Source of the DNA: an uncultured Holophagaceae bacterium
GTDB lineage: Bacteria > Acidobacteriota > Holophagae > Holophagales > Holophagaceae
Direction: 5' to 3'
Length of the DNA stretch: 59,646 nt
Assembly (NCBI GenBank): GCA_903857495.1
Contig: CAIOFF010000046.1
Location: forward strand, 1-59,646
Shown in pieces: positions 36,958 to 46,111 of this stretch (the stretch's first letter is position 1; every line of letters starts with the position of its first letter). The notes under the pieces were generated by a model, which was not told the origin of the DNA, searched no databases, and worked only from the letters and a program-made list of their open reading frames with translations. A program made the position numbers and the translations under genes.

Positions 36958-38222
36958 CCGAGCATGCCTTGCCAGACCTCCCAGAAATCGGGGAAGGTCT
37001 TGCCGACACAGTGGGGGTCCTCCAGCTTGCCGCCCCAGCGGAGGGCGCCCACGGCCGCCGCGAAGGCCATGCGGTGGTCGTTCCGCGGGCTGAAGGGCGC
37101 CCGGGGAGCGGTGGGCTGTCCGGGGGTGATGCGCAGGGTGTGATCGCCAAGGATCTCGGCCTCTCCGCCCAGCCAGCGGACCAGCTCAGCGGAGGCGTCC
37201 AAGCGGTCGCATTCCTTCAGGGGCAGGGTGTGCAGGCCGCGCAGCTCGGAGGGGCCTGGAGCCAGGGCCGCCAGGGCCGCCAGCACGGGACCGAGGTCCG
37301 GGCACTCGGTCAGGTCTGCATCCAGGCCACGCTGCAGGGGGCCGGAGACCTCCAGGCACTGGGCTTCCACCCAGGCGGTCTGGCAGCCGGCGGCGGCCAG
37401 GATCTCGGCCATGGCGCGGTCCCCCTGGGCGTCGCCGCGGTCCAGCGGGCCCGCCCGCAGGCTGCGGCCGGTCACGGCGGCGGCGGCGAGGAAGGCGGCC
37501 GCGCCACTCCAGTCTCCGGGCAGCTCCAGGTCCTGGGCCGAGAGGCTGCCGCCGGGGACGTGCCAGTGGCCGGGCTCGAGCTCGGCCGCGCAGCCGAAGC
37601 GCCGGAGCCACTGGGTGGTCAGGTCCAGGTAGCTGGAGCTGGCCACGGAGGTCCAGGTGAGGGTGCTGTCCCCGGGCAGGGCGGCGGCGGCCAGGGCCAG
37701 TCCTGACAGGAACTGGCTGCTGAGCCGGGCGTCCACGCGGAGCTCCAGCCGCCGGGGTCGCTCCGGGGCGGGCTGGAGCCAGGCTCCAGAGGCATCCGGG
37801 GTCCAGGTCGCGCCCAGGGCCTGGAGGGGACCCAGCAGGGGGCCCAGGGGCCGCTCGAACAGACGAGGATCGCCCTCCAGGCGCAGGGGACCCTGCGCCG
37901 TCAGGGCCAGCCAGGGCAGCAGGAAGCGCAGGGTGGTACCCGAAGCGCCGAGCCAGAGGGGAGACTCGGTGTGCGGCCGCGTGCCTCCCACCAGCCGCCA
38001 GCCACCGGTGCCTTCCTCCAGGGGGAAGCCCAGACCCCGCAGGGCCTGGCGCATCCAGCGGGTGTCCTCGGCCTCCAGGCCGCCCCGGAGGATGCTCGCA
38101 CCCGGGGCGATGGCCGCGAGCAGCAGGGCCCGGTTGGTGACGGACTTGGAGCCTGGCACCCGCACGGGATGCAAGGCTTCGCCGGGACCGAGCCGGTTGT
38201 CCTCAGGCAGTGACATAGGCAT
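36951..38222 (-). CDS. aroA: 3-phosphoshikimate 1-carboxyvinyltransferase (EPSP synthase)
   Basis: 423 residues from ATG 38222, with a second in-frame ATG 6 bases later and no strong ribosome site for either. Motifs: PGSKSVTNRALLLAA near the N terminus, LGASGTTLRF, TECPDLGPVLAALAA, KECDRLDAS, and NDHRMAFA. It makes EPSP in the shikimate route to aromatic amino acids. The stop overlaps the start of the long sigma-54 regulator. The open frame extends far upstream but only as a shadow of a hypothetical gene. Confidence 0.95.
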   Translation of the reverse strand: MPMSLPEDNRLGPGEALHPVRVPGSKSVTNRALLLAAIAPGASILRGGLEAEDTRWMRQALRGLGFPLEEGTGGWRLVGGTRPHTESPLWLGASGTTLRFLLPWLALTAQGPLRLEGDPRLFERPLGPLLGPLQALGATWTPDASGAWLQPAPERPRRLELRVDARLSSQFLSGLALAAAALPGDSTLTWTSVASSSYLDLTTQWLRRFGCAAELEPGHWHVPGGSLSAQDLELPGDWSGAAAFLAAAAVTGRSLRAGPLDRGDAQGDRAMAEILAAAGCQTAWVEAQCLEVSGPLQRGLDADLTECPDLGPVLAALAALAPGPSELRGLHTLPLKECDRLDASAELVRWLGGEAEILGDHTLRITPGQPTAPRAPFSPRNDHRMAFAAAVGALRWGGKLEDPHCVGKTFPDFWEVWQGMLGC

Positions 38223-38293
38223 GGGGGCAGGTTGCCGCGAGGCGCCCCCGGGTGCAAGCGCTAAGAGCCGAGGTCCAGATTTCCCGCGATGGC

Positions 38294-38683
38294 CTAGGAG
38301 ATGTTCTCGAGGATGGGCTTGGTGATGCGCTTGTCCGTCACCAGGGTCCACTTGTAGACGCCGAAGAAGTCGATGGGGCGCTTGTACCGAAGGATGATGG
38401 TGCAGGTGCCGGCCTCGCCGCTGCTGACCTTGGTCACCCGGACGGCGCTCTTGTCCGTCAGGACCTCGATCACCCCGAGCTCTCGGGCCTTCTCCTTGAC
38501 TTCCTTCTCCAGGACCTCGACAGGCTTGCGCCCTCCACCGCTGGCGATGAAGTCGCAGGCGTCGATCAGCTCGCTGTTGCCGTAGTAGACCGGGACGGCC
38601 TTGAAAGCGGCCGCGCCCAGCACGCCGAGCACGAGCAGGGTCGCCAGGCACCCGATCTTGCCTTCACCGCGCTGACCATGCAT
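38294..38683 (-). CDS. Small membrane-anchored protein, unknown
   Basis: 129 residues. A basic start (MHGQRGEGK) precedes one hydrophobic segment (about 12-29), then a soluble, charged domain ending ITKPILENIS. The same layout (RGEGKIGC, one TM, about 100-residue tail) appears in acidobacterial hypothetical proteins, from memory. Probably inner-membrane with the tail in the periplasm. It lies 13 bases after the PEGA-like gene and 71 bases before aroA, with a clear GGAGG just upstream. Confidence 0.75.
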   Translation of the reverse strand: MHGQRGEGKIGCLATLLVLGVLGAAAFKAVPVYYGNSELIDACDFIASGGGRKPVEVLEKEVKEKARELGVIEVLTDKSAVRVTKVSSGEAGTCTIILRYKRPIDFFGVYKWTLVTDKRITKPILENIS

Positions 38684-38696
38684 GGGAACCTCCGAA

Positions 38697-40724
38697 TCAC
38701 CTCAGGTCTTCAAGGGCCTGCCGGGCGAGGGGTGCGACCAGGGGGCCCTCGGGACCGAGGAGAGTTGCCTGAGGATACTTCAATGCCTGGCGGAAAGCCT
38801 GCGCAGCTTCGGACTGGTAGGCCGGGCCCAGGTGGATAAAACAGAGCCCCGTGTGGTAGTCAATGGTGCCCTGGCTGACCCCGCGCACGGTGGTGAGCCG
38901 CGCGTCACGGAGCAGCTCGATGGCCTTGTCGTAGCGGCGGAACTGCATCAGGGCCAGGGCCATGTTGAGCTTGATCAGGTTGGCCTCATCCCCCTTGGCT
39001 CCGGCGTACTGCAGGCGCAGGTGGCTGAGGATGGCGGGGTAGCTCAGCTCGGGCGAGCCCAGGGGCAGCTCGACCGCTTCCCGGAGCACGGGCAGCGCCA
39101 GGGTGGCTCCCCCCTGGCTGAGCGAGAGGGATCCTTTCGCGGAGACCAGCTGCTGCCGGAGGGCCTCTGCCGAGGGCAGGGGCTTGCCCTCGAGCTGGAG
39201 CAGCGGCTGGCCCGCCTGGATCCCGGCCTTGAGGGCGATTTCCGAGGCCGCAAGCACCCAGGGACCGGCTTCTCCCGGCACGTCCAGGAGGGTGAGGCCG
39301 AGGCTCGGCTCCGAGAGGCGCGGCTGCGTGTTGAGGCGGGTGGCGAGCTTGCCGAGGGGATCCTGTTCCAGGGGCTTCACCAGCAGGTGCTCTTCCTCGC
39401 CGTCGAGGGTGGCGAGAACCAGCTCCACGCGGTGGATGACTGGATCCTGGACCGGGGTGGCGATCAGGACGAGCTCCGCCTCGCGGGAGGCCTTGAGGCG
39501 GGCGAGGGCCTCCCGGGGGGCTTCGCCTGGGCGGGCGGGCAGGAAGGCGAGCTGCTGCAGGCGGTCCCCCAGGGCCTCCAGCAGGGCCTGGAACCGGGCG
39601 CGGCCCGTGAATTCCCCGCCCTCGAGTCCCGCGAGGGCGAGCCGGGGCTTCGGCCGGGCTTCGAGGTCCAGGGCCTTGCCATCTTCCAGGGTGACGCGCT
39701 GGGAGAACCCGCCCCCCGGGAAGCGCACCAGCAGGTCATAGGGTCCCGAGCAGACCAGGGCCTTCACCACCGGCAGGGGGCCGAGGCTCTGACCGGAGAG
39801 GAAGAGCTCGCCCCCGGGCCAGGCAGAGGCCACGGACAGGGCGCCCTTGGAGGCTTCCATGCGGATGGGTTCGAGGGTGTGGTCCGCCGGGGGGGTCGCC
39901 AGGTCCTCGCCAAGCTCCAGGATCCGGGTCCGGAAGCACGGGGCGCGCAGCTCCAGGCGGTGCTTGCCGGCGGGGAGCTCGGGGATGACAAAGGCGGCGG
40001 AAAGATCCTCGGGCCGCAGACCCAGGGGGGTCGCCAGGGCCGCGGCCTCGGGTCCGGCCTTGCCGGTGGTGTGGCCGAGGCTCTTCCCGTCCAGCAGGAC
40101 TTCGATGTCGCTGGGCTGAACGTAGAACGTGAGGGTGGACGCGATGCGCTCGAGCTTGAACTCGGCCGTCTTCACATCCTTGGGGCCGAGCTCCACGGTG
40201 AGCTCAGCCGGCGTGTGGCCCGGCCGCGCATAGGCCAGCTTGTGGACGCCGAAGGGCAGGAACTTCCGGGGCAGGGCGGGCACGGCCTTGCCGTCCACGA
40301 GCAGGCGGCCGCCCTCGGGCGCGAGGCTCACCTTGACCAGGGCGAACTTCTCGCCCTTCAGGCGGTCGAACTGCGCCGCGAGACGCTGGGAGGTGAGGGC
40401 GCGGTCCACGTCGAAGTCCGGATTGAGGTCAATGAGGGCCTGGAGCCGCACCTGGGCGCGGGGCTTGTTCTGCTGGCTGCGGTCATCCAGGACCGCGAGC
40501 CAGTTGTAGGCCTCGCAGAGCATCTGCACGCCCTCGGGCTCCAGCGCGATGCCCTTGGGCGCGAGGGCGGCCACGACGCTGTCGAAGCGCTGCGTGGCGC
40601 CCTCCCGGTCGCCCTGGGTGGCCCAGAGGGACTTGGCCTGCAGGAAGGCATCCTTCACGGTGGCATCCTGCCCCAGGAGGAGGCCGCAGAGCAGGGGCAG
40701 GAGGAGGCAGTGGCGGAGGCGCAT
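38697..40724 (-). CDS. Exported PEGA/PDZ/TPR protein, unknown function
   Basis: 675 residues. A signal peptide (MRLRHCLLLPLLCGLLLG), then a helical segment (20-120), a series of PEGA-like beta units (SLAPEGGRLLVDGKAVP, QPSDIEVLLDGKSLG, AWPGGELFLSGQSLG), a region with SKASREAELV-like enzyme-free sequence, a PDZ-like domain (about 500-565, AGIQAGQPLLQLEGKPLPS) and C-terminal TPRs (about 600-670). Periplasmic or outer-surface scaffold is inferred. The start follows the neighbouring gene's stop by one base (TGACATG), so the two are coupled. Confidence 0.78.
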   Translation of the reverse strand: MRLRHCLLLPLLCGLLLGQDATVKDAFLQAKSLWATQGDREGATQRFDSVVAALAPKGIALEPEGVQMLCEAYNWLAVLDDRSQQNKPRAQVRLQALIDLNPDFDVDRALTSQRLAAQFDRLKGEKFALVKVSLAPEGGRLLVDGKAVPALPRKFLPFGVHKLAYARPGHTPAELTVELGPKDVKTAEFKLERIASTLTFYVQPSDIEVLLDGKSLGHTTGKAGPEAAALATPLGLRPEDLSAAFVIPELPAGKHRLELRAPCFRTRILELGEDLATPPADHTLEPIRMEASKGALSVASAWPGGELFLSGQSLGPLPVVKALVCSGPYDLLVRFPGGGFSQRVTLEDGKALDLEARPKPRLALAGLEGGEFTGRARFQALLEALGDRLQQLAFLPARPGEAPREALARLKASREAELVLIATPVQDPVIHRVELVLATLDGEEEHLLVKPLEQDPLGKLATRLNTQPRLSEPSLGLTLLDVPGEAGPWVLAASEIALKAGIQAGQPLLQLEGKPLPSAEALRQQLVSAKGSLSLSQGGATLALPVLREAVELPLGSPELSYPAILSHLRLQYAGAKGDEANLIKLNMALALMQFRRYDKAIELLRDARLTTVRGVSQGTIDYHTGLCFIHLGPAYQSEAAQAFRQALKYPQATLLGPEGPLVAPLARQALEDLR

Positions 40725-40725
40725 G

Positions 40726-42201
40726 TCAGTTCAGCCGGAGCAGCAGGTCATTGCGGCGGTCGCAGAGGATCAGGCCGCCGGAGCGGTCCAGGACCAGGGA
40801 GGTGATGCGGCCCGTGATGCCGAGGGCCTTGAAGGTCGCCTGCCGGAGCACGGCGCCATCCGGGCCGTAGATGACGACGCCCTCGCCGAAGTCGCCCCCG
40901 TCCACCAGGGCCGCCACCTGCCCCGCCCCATCGGCGGCCAGGGCGGTCACGGTCCGGAAGGCCGCGGGCAGGTCCTTGCCGTAGGGCACGATGGTGCGGG
41001 GCTGGCCGTCGGGGTCCAGGAACAGCAGCTTCCGGTCCGCGTCCGCGGCGATGACGACCCCGCCCGTGGGGAGGGGGGCCAGGGCCGAGGCGGTGGGCGA
41101 GGCCACGGTCCGCGCGGGGCCCTCCAGCGGGAAGAGGGTCAGGGCGGGCGTCTTGGCATCGGCCACCCAGAGGGTGCCCCAGCGGTCCAGGGCGGCACCG
41201 GAGATGGCTCCGAGGGCTCCGAGGGGCAGGACCGTCGGCGTGTCCTCTCTCAGCAGTCCCGCCTTGGTGAGCAGCCAGAGGGGGCCGGAGGGGGCCGCGA
41301 CCAGCGCCCGGGTGCCGGGCGCGGCGGGTCCCTGGGGGATCAGCTCGCCCCCGCGGAGGCGGAAAGTGCGGTCGAGGTCGCTTTGGAACAGGAGCAGGTC
41401 GCCCTCTGGTGCCATCGCCAGGAGGATGGGGGTCTTCAGCCACTTGGTCCGGCCCGCCGGCCAGGGGCCTTCGTTCCTGAGGGGGGGCTTCTGCAGGCGC
41501 TGCTTGACCAGCACCGTGGTTCGCCACGCGGCTTCCTGGGCCTCGGGGCTCTGGGCGGCCCGGGTCCGCAGCTGCTGGAGCATGCGCAGGCAGCTCGGCA
41601 GGTCGCCCAGGGTGTCCAGGACCTTGGCGGCTTCCAGCATCGCCGGGGCAGCGGCGGCAGCATCCTCGCGGAGGCGGAAGGCGTCGACGAAGAGCTGGAG
41701 CGCGCGGCCGGGCTGGCCCTGGTCGCGCCAGGCGCGCCCCAGCTGGAGGCGTGCCTCGGCACAGGCGGCGGCTTCAGGGAAGAGGTCGAGCACCCGGTTG
41801 AACTCGGCCATGGCGTCCTTGAGGTCCGCGGGCCGCCGGGCCTGCCGGGCCAGCAGGACGCCGCGGAGCAGCAGTCCCTCGGCGGCCTCGGGCGACTTGA
41901 TGTACTCGCCCCGCAGGCGGTCCAGGAAGGGCATGGCAGCGTCGGGCTTCTGCTCGATCTCCACCTGATGGCGGGCGAGCCGAAGCAGCGCCTGGGGCGC
42001 GAAGGTGCTGCCGGGAGCGGCCTGGAGCAGCTGGGCCCAGGTCTCCAGGGCCTCCTTGTAGGCCTTGTCCAAGTAGGCCCGGTCCCCACTGCGGTAGAGG
42101 CGCTCCGCCAGTCCCGCATCCTGGGCGGGAGCCTGGGCCAGCACCGGCATGACGCAGAGCAGCGCGGCCGGCAGTCGGAGCCATGGGGAGAGGGCAGGCA
42201 T
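40726..42201 (-). CDS. Exported TPR plus beta-propeller (NHL-like) protein
   Basis: 491 residues from ATG 42201, preceded by GAGG at 7 bases and opening a signal peptide (MPALSPWLRLPAALLCVMPVLAQ); the longer upstream frame lacks a ribosome site. Residues 40-210 have TPR-like repeats (YKEALETWAQLLQAAPGST, PEAAACAEARLQLGRAW). Residues 240-485 are a six-ish blade propeller (GTLWVADAKTPALTLFP, GGLILCDRRNDLLLRLN at the end). A ligand- or partner-binding periplasmic protein is inferred. It forms a tight pair with the PEGA/PDZ/TPR gene. Confidence 0.75.
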   Translation of the reverse strand: MPALSPWLRLPAALLCVMPVLAQAPAQDAGLAERLYRSGDRAYLDKAYKEALETWAQLLQAAPGSTFAPQALLRLARHQVEIEQKPDAAMPFLDRLRGEYIKSPEAAEGLLLRGVLLARQARRPADLKDAMAEFNRVLDLFPEAAACAEARLQLGRAWRDQGQPGRALQLFVDAFRLREDAAAAAPAMLEAAKVLDTLGDLPSCLRMLQQLRTRAAQSPEAQEAAWRTTVLVKQRLQKPPLRNEGPWPAGRTKWLKTPILLAMAPEGDLLLFQSDLDRTFRLRGGELIPQGPAAPGTRALVAAPSGPLWLLTKAGLLREDTPTVLPLGALGAISGAALDRWGTLWVADAKTPALTLFPLEGPARTVASPTASALAPLPTGGVVIAADADRKLLFLDPDGQPRTIVPYGKDLPAAFRTVTALAADGAGQVAALVDGGDFGEGVVIYGPDGAVLRQATFKALGITGRITSLVLDRSGGLILCDRRNDLLLRLN

Positions 42202-42245
42202 GAGGGCCTCGGATCTAGAAAAAAGCATAGCCGCCCGGACTCTGA

Positions 42246-44915
42246 TCAGGGCGCCAGTGCTTTCAGAAGTGCCTCGGGGGCATAGGGCTTGTAGAGCACC
42301 CCCATGAGCCAGGGTTCCGTGGTGCTGGAGTCGCGCGCCGCCGTGGAGAGCAGGACCTGGCGGCAGCGGTGAGTCTCGCACTGCATCTTCAGCCAAGGCC
42401 GCAGGTCGCCCATGGCGTCCATCTGCTCGGAGATCAGCAGGTCCACGGGGTGCTCCGCCAGCAGGGCGGCAGCCTCGGTGCGGGTGCTGGCCTCGCGGAC
42501 GTCCCAGGTCTGGCCCAGGGCCGTCAGCAGCCGCTTCCGGAAGAAGGAGCTGGGCTCCAGCAGCAGGATGCTGTGGATGGGCGCCCGGCGGGAGATCTCC
42601 TCCTCGGTCAGGCCCAGGGCCAGGAGGGATTCCTTGGCTGCGCTGCGCAGGCCCAGACCGGAGGCGCCCTTGAAGACCTCCTTCAGGGGTTCGGCCAGCT
42701 CCAGGTGCCGGGTGAGCGCGCCGATCTCGCAGAGGCGCGCCTGCTCCCGCCAGTCCAGATCCTTCCGCTGGAGTTCCTTCCTTACGAAGGTCGCGAGCTC
42801 GCCGGAGAGCTCGGTCCGCATGATGAACTCTGGATCCTGCAGGGCCTCGCGGAGGGCCAGCAGTGCTGCGGCCCGGGTGGGGCCCTGGGGCGGCAGCGCC
42901 TGGACCAGAGCCCGCACTTTCTCCTCTTTGCCGGCGATGTGCGCCAGGCTGGCGCTCCGCCGGCCCAGCTCCTTCACGATGGCCGAGACCCGGTCGTTGC
43001 TCTCCCGGTCCCAGCCCCCCTTGGTCCGGAGGTCGAAGAGGAAGTCCGAGAACAGGTCCTTGAGCCGGGAGTAGAGCTCCTGGTCGAAGCAGTAGAGGTG
43101 CTGGGTGGCCAGGATGGCCCGCAGCCGCTGACCCTCGCCCTCGCGCTCGTCGCAGCAGCGGGTGATGAGCTGCTCCAGGGCCGGCAGGGCGTCCTGCGGC
43201 AGCGGGCGCTCGAAGCCCGGGAAGGCTGCCAGGAGCCCCTCCATGGCCACGATGAGGACCTGCGGCAGCTTGAGGTGGACGGACTTCGTCAGCAGGCCGA
43301 GGCCGGCCTCGGGGGTGGCCAGCGCGGCCAGGGCCTCCACGAGGGATTCCTGCAGGCGGGCGGGCTTGCCGTCGTGGAGCAGGTCCAGGAGGACCGGGGC
43401 CGCACTGGGGCAGCGGATGGCGCCGAGGGCTTCCACGGCCTCCAGCAGGAGGTCATCCCGGACGTCCGTCTTGAGGTAGGCCGTCAGCGGCTCGGCGGCG
43501 GCCTGGGTGCCGTTTTCCGTGAAGATGCGCAGCGCCGTCCGGACCTGCTCGGGCTGGCCGGACTCGAAGAGGCCCATGACCGTCGGGAAGCTGGAGGGCA
43601 GCTTGCCGAAGTGGTGCATGGCCCGCTGTCCGACCTCGATGATGCTGTCCTGCATGGCCCGCAGGAAGAAGGGCACCAGGGCGTCCTCCTCCCGGGCACC
43701 GAGGATGTCCAGGCAGGCGGTGCGGCGCTTGGAGTCCGGGACCTGGAGGATGCGCTCCAGCCCGGTCGCGTCCTGCGCGGAGACGAGGCGGCAGAAGGCG
43801 TGGTCCAGGCCCGGGCAGCCGGGCACCTGATCGAAGGCCTCCTGGAGGACCGGGACGACCGGCGCGGCGGGCAGCTCGCCCCCGGTGACCTTGCGGACCA
43901 GGCCCTCGCAGGCCAGGTCCAGGGTGGTGAGCAGGGCGAGGCTCTGCTTGGCAGCCGTGTCCTGGGCCTCCGTCACCATGGCGCTGAAGCGGGCGACCTT
44001 GCCCTCCAGGTGGACGGTCAGGGCTTCGGTGATGAAGTGCTCGTAGGGTCCCTGCACCTGGGCCCGCAGGTGCTCCAGGGGCGGGAGGGGGTCCCCGGCT
44101 TCGCCGGCCTCGAGGGCTCCCTGGAGCGCTTGGAGGGCCTCGTCCTGCCGGCCCTCCAGCCGCTGGGTCAGGGCCTTCGCCAGCTCGTTCCGGGCCGTGG
44201 TGCGCGCTCCGGTCTGCAGGCGATGGGTGAGGTGTTCCAGCGCCTCGAGGTCCTTGAGGGTCTGGACGCTGTCCCGGAACAGTCCGAGCAGCGCCGGGCC
44301 GGAGAGCTCTCCCGGCAGCTCGGTGACCGCCCGCAGCAGCATGCGGAAGGCCAGGGGGTCGGCACCCGACAGGGCTTCCCAGAGGGTCGGGAAGTCCTCG
44401 GGGCTTGCCACGGCCGCCAGGCCCCGGGCGCCCTGGTGGGCCAGCCGGGGGTTGCCTTCGCCTTCCAGTAAACGCCCCAGATAGAACGAAAGCGGCTGAT
44501 TCTCGCCCGTTCCCAGCTCCCGGCGCAGGATGAGCTGCCGGTCCGGGTCCGTGCGCAGAGCCGCGAGCTTCTGCAGGGCCTCCCGGGCGGAGCGGACCTC
44601 CAGCCGACCCAGGGCGGCACAGCCTTCATCGAAGACCCCGAGGTCCGGCTCCTGCTGGAGCACCTGGAAGATCCAGGGCACCCACTCGGGCCAGTCGAAC
44701 TTGGCCGTGAGGCCCAGAATGAACCGCTTCATGGGAATGTTGGCCGAGGCCTTGGTCAGGCGGTCCCCGAGCTCGGGCAGGGTGAACTGGCGGAGCTGGC
44801 CCATGAGCTGGTGAATGCGGACCTGGGAGGTGCCATCGTCTTCAAAGTGGTTGCCGAGACAGGCCCGGAACTCGTCCAGGGGCGTCACGGGGACATAGCG
44901 GAGCAGGGCAGTCAT
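42246..44915 (-). CDS. HEAT-repeat protein with C-terminal pseudo-receiver
   Basis: 889 residues from ATG 44915, which has GGGAAGGG upstream; an ATG 45 bases earlier has no ribosome site. Residues 30-770 are helical HEAT-like repeats (ALEALEHLTHR, AAPVLLDLLHDGKP, LQESLVEALAALATPEAG). The last 110 residues are receiver-like (SILLLEPSSFFRKRLL to LYKPYAPEALLKAL). The phosphoacceptor position is Glu830 (LLISEQMD) instead of Asp, while the conserved Lys-Pro and Ser/Thr are kept. A permanently active-like or non-phosphorylated receiver is possible. No signal peptide; probably cytoplasmic. Confidence 0.82.
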   Translation of the reverse strand: MTALLRYVPVTPLDEFRACLGNHFEDDGTSQVRIHQLMGQLRQFTLPELGDRLTKASANIPMKRFILGLTAKFDWPEWVPWIFQVLQQEPDLGVFDEGCAALGRLEVRSAREALQKLAALRTDPDRQLILRRELGTGENQPLSFYLGRLLEGEGNPRLAHQGARGLAAVASPEDFPTLWEALSGADPLAFRMLLRAVTELPGELSGPALLGLFRDSVQTLKDLEALEHLTHRLQTGARTTARNELAKALTQRLEGRQDEALQALQGALEAGEAGDPLPPLEHLRAQVQGPYEHFITEALTVHLEGKVARFSAMVTEAQDTAAKQSLALLTTLDLACEGLVRKVTGGELPAAPVVPVLQEAFDQVPGCPGLDHAFCRLVSAQDATGLERILQVPDSKRRTACLDILGAREEDALVPFFLRAMQDSIIEVGQRAMHHFGKLPSSFPTVMGLFESGQPEQVRTALRIFTENGTQAAAEPLTAYLKTDVRDDLLLEAVEALGAIRCPSAAPVLLDLLHDGKPARLQESLVEALAALATPEAGLGLLTKSVHLKLPQVLIVAMEGLLAAFPGFERPLPQDALPALEQLITRCCDEREGEGQRLRAILATQHLYCFDQELYSRLKDLFSDFLFDLRTKGGWDRESNDRVSAIVKELGRRSASLAHIAGKEEKVRALVQALPPQGPTRAAALLALREALQDPEFIMRTELSGELATFVRKELQRKDLDWREQARLCEIGALTRHLELAEPLKEVFKGASGLGLRSAAKESLLALGLTEEEISRRAPIHSILLLEPSSFFRKRLLTALGQTWDVREASTRTEAAALLAEHPVDLLISEQMDAMGDLRPWLKMQCETHRCRQVLLSTAARDSSTTEPWLMGVLYKPYAPEALLKALAP

Positions 44916-44980
44916 GCCCTTCCCATCGGTTCGGGCCACTCGCGGGTCAAGATCCAACATGAAAGTGATAGCGTTTTCCC

Positions 44981-45661
44981 ATGCGCGCCCTGTTCCCCGC
45001 CCTCCTGACCTTCTCCCTCCTGGCCCAGCCCCCGGCCTTCCTGGAGCACCTGGAACCCGCCGCCCGGGAGGAGGCCCGGGACATCATCCAGCGGGCCGAC
45101 TTCATCTTTGACACCAAGACCCAGCCCAAGCACGTGCGGATGGGCACCATGGAGAAGCTCTTCGACCACCCCCGCCTGGGCGCCGCCATGTGGCGGCACT
45201 GCCAGTTCGTGCCGGCCTTCTATGCCTTCACCCACCCCGACGGCACCTGGAGCATCAACGACACCCGGGGACTCTCGGGCAGCCTGCGCCTGGTCTACCA
45301 GCGGCCCGGCCACCGGGTCTATCTGGTGGTGGGCCGGGCCGAGCGGGGTCGGCTCAAGACCCCCTTCGCCGTGGGTGCCCGCATGCTGACTTCCTATAAA
45401 TATTGGGAGGGGAAGAACGGCTTCGAGACCCATCTCGAGACCTGGACCGCCCTGGACTCCGCCATCCTGGGCATTGTGTCCCGTCCCTTTCGGGGCTACA
45501 TCAAGGGGCGCCAGGATGAGTTCATCGCCTACATCAACGGCAATGTGGCCACCTTCGGGGAGTTCGCCGAGCTGAGCCCCCAGGACTTCCATGGCCCCCT
45601 CAAGCGGGACGGGGACCCGGTGGCCCTCCGTGACTTCGAGGCTCTGTTCCTCAGGAAGTGA
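44981..45661 (+). CDS. Exported protein of unknown family
   Basis: 226 residues. Signal peptide (MRALFPALLTFSLLAQ) followed by LEHLEPAAREEARDIIQRADFIFDTKT and beta-rich segments (GRVYLVVGRAERGRL, ARMLTSYKYWEGKNGFETHLETW) and GNVATFGEFAELS. No domain or active-site motif recognised. The 65-base gap to the divergent HEAT gene carries both promoters. Confidence 0.75.
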   Translation: MRALFPALLTFSLLAQPPAFLEHLEPAAREEARDIIQRADFIFDTKTQPKHVRMGTMEKLFDHPRLGAAMWRHCQFVPAFYAFTHPDGTWSINDTRGLSGSLRLVYQRPGHRVYLVVGRAERGRLKTPFAVGARMLTSYKYWEGKNGFETHLETWTALDSAILGIVSRPFRGYIKGRQDEFIAYINGNVATFGEFAELSPQDFHGPLKRDGDPVALRDFEALFLRK

Positions 45662-45746
45662 GGCCGGCTCTGGTTCGGGGGCAACGGGCTTTGCCATGGG
45701 CTCCCATCGCGGTCATGCTTTGGGCACGCAGCACCGGAGTCCCGCC

Positions 45747-46103
45747 ATGTTCCAGCAAATCCTGGACCAGCTCATCGAACACGTGCCCGAGTCTCTGGCC
45801 GCGACCTTCAACGACCGGGACGGTGATCCCGTGTGTGCCCGCACCCTCCAGGTTTCGAACGAGGGCCTCCAGCTTCTGGGCGCCTACCAGCACGTGGTGA
45901 AGCGGCACCTCCAGGAGGCCGTGGAGGAGTTCGACCGCGGGGAGGTCAAGCAGGTCGCCTTCGCCACGGATCAGCACTGGATCCTCATGATGGGCGCCAT
46001 GGAGCACTGCACCCTGGTGATGGTGATGCAGCGGGATGGCCTGCTGGGCCGCGCCCGCTACTACATGGAGCAGGCCGTCGAGGCCCTCAATAAAGAACTC
46101 TAG
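45747..46103 (+). CDS. Roadblock/LC7-like small protein
   Basis: 118 residues from ATG 45747, with GGAG 9 bases upstream; a longer start is possible. LIEHVPESLAATFNDRDGDPV, then QHWILMMGAMEHCTLVMVMQRDGLLGRARYYMEQAV fits the roadblock/LC7 pattern. Such proteins dimerise and often regulate small Ras-like GTPases (MglB in polarity). No GTPase gene is nearby. Only 8 bases before the CNT transporter gene, so likely co-transcribed. Confidence 0.65.
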   Translation: MFQQILDQLIEHVPESLAATFNDRDGDPVCARTLQVSNEGLQLLGAYQHVVKRHLQEAVEEFDRGEVKQVAFATDQHWILMMGAMEHCTLVMVMQRDGLLGRARYYMEQAVEALNKEL

Positions 46104-46111
46104 GAGCCAAG

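Noticed and set aside
38682..40805. 707-codon plus-strand frame over the PEGA/PDZ gene
   Set aside because: No start site or domain; minus strand has signal peptide, PEGA, PDZ and TPR features.
42369..44471. 700-codon plus-strand frame over the HEAT gene
   Set aside because: Antisense shadow; composition atypical.
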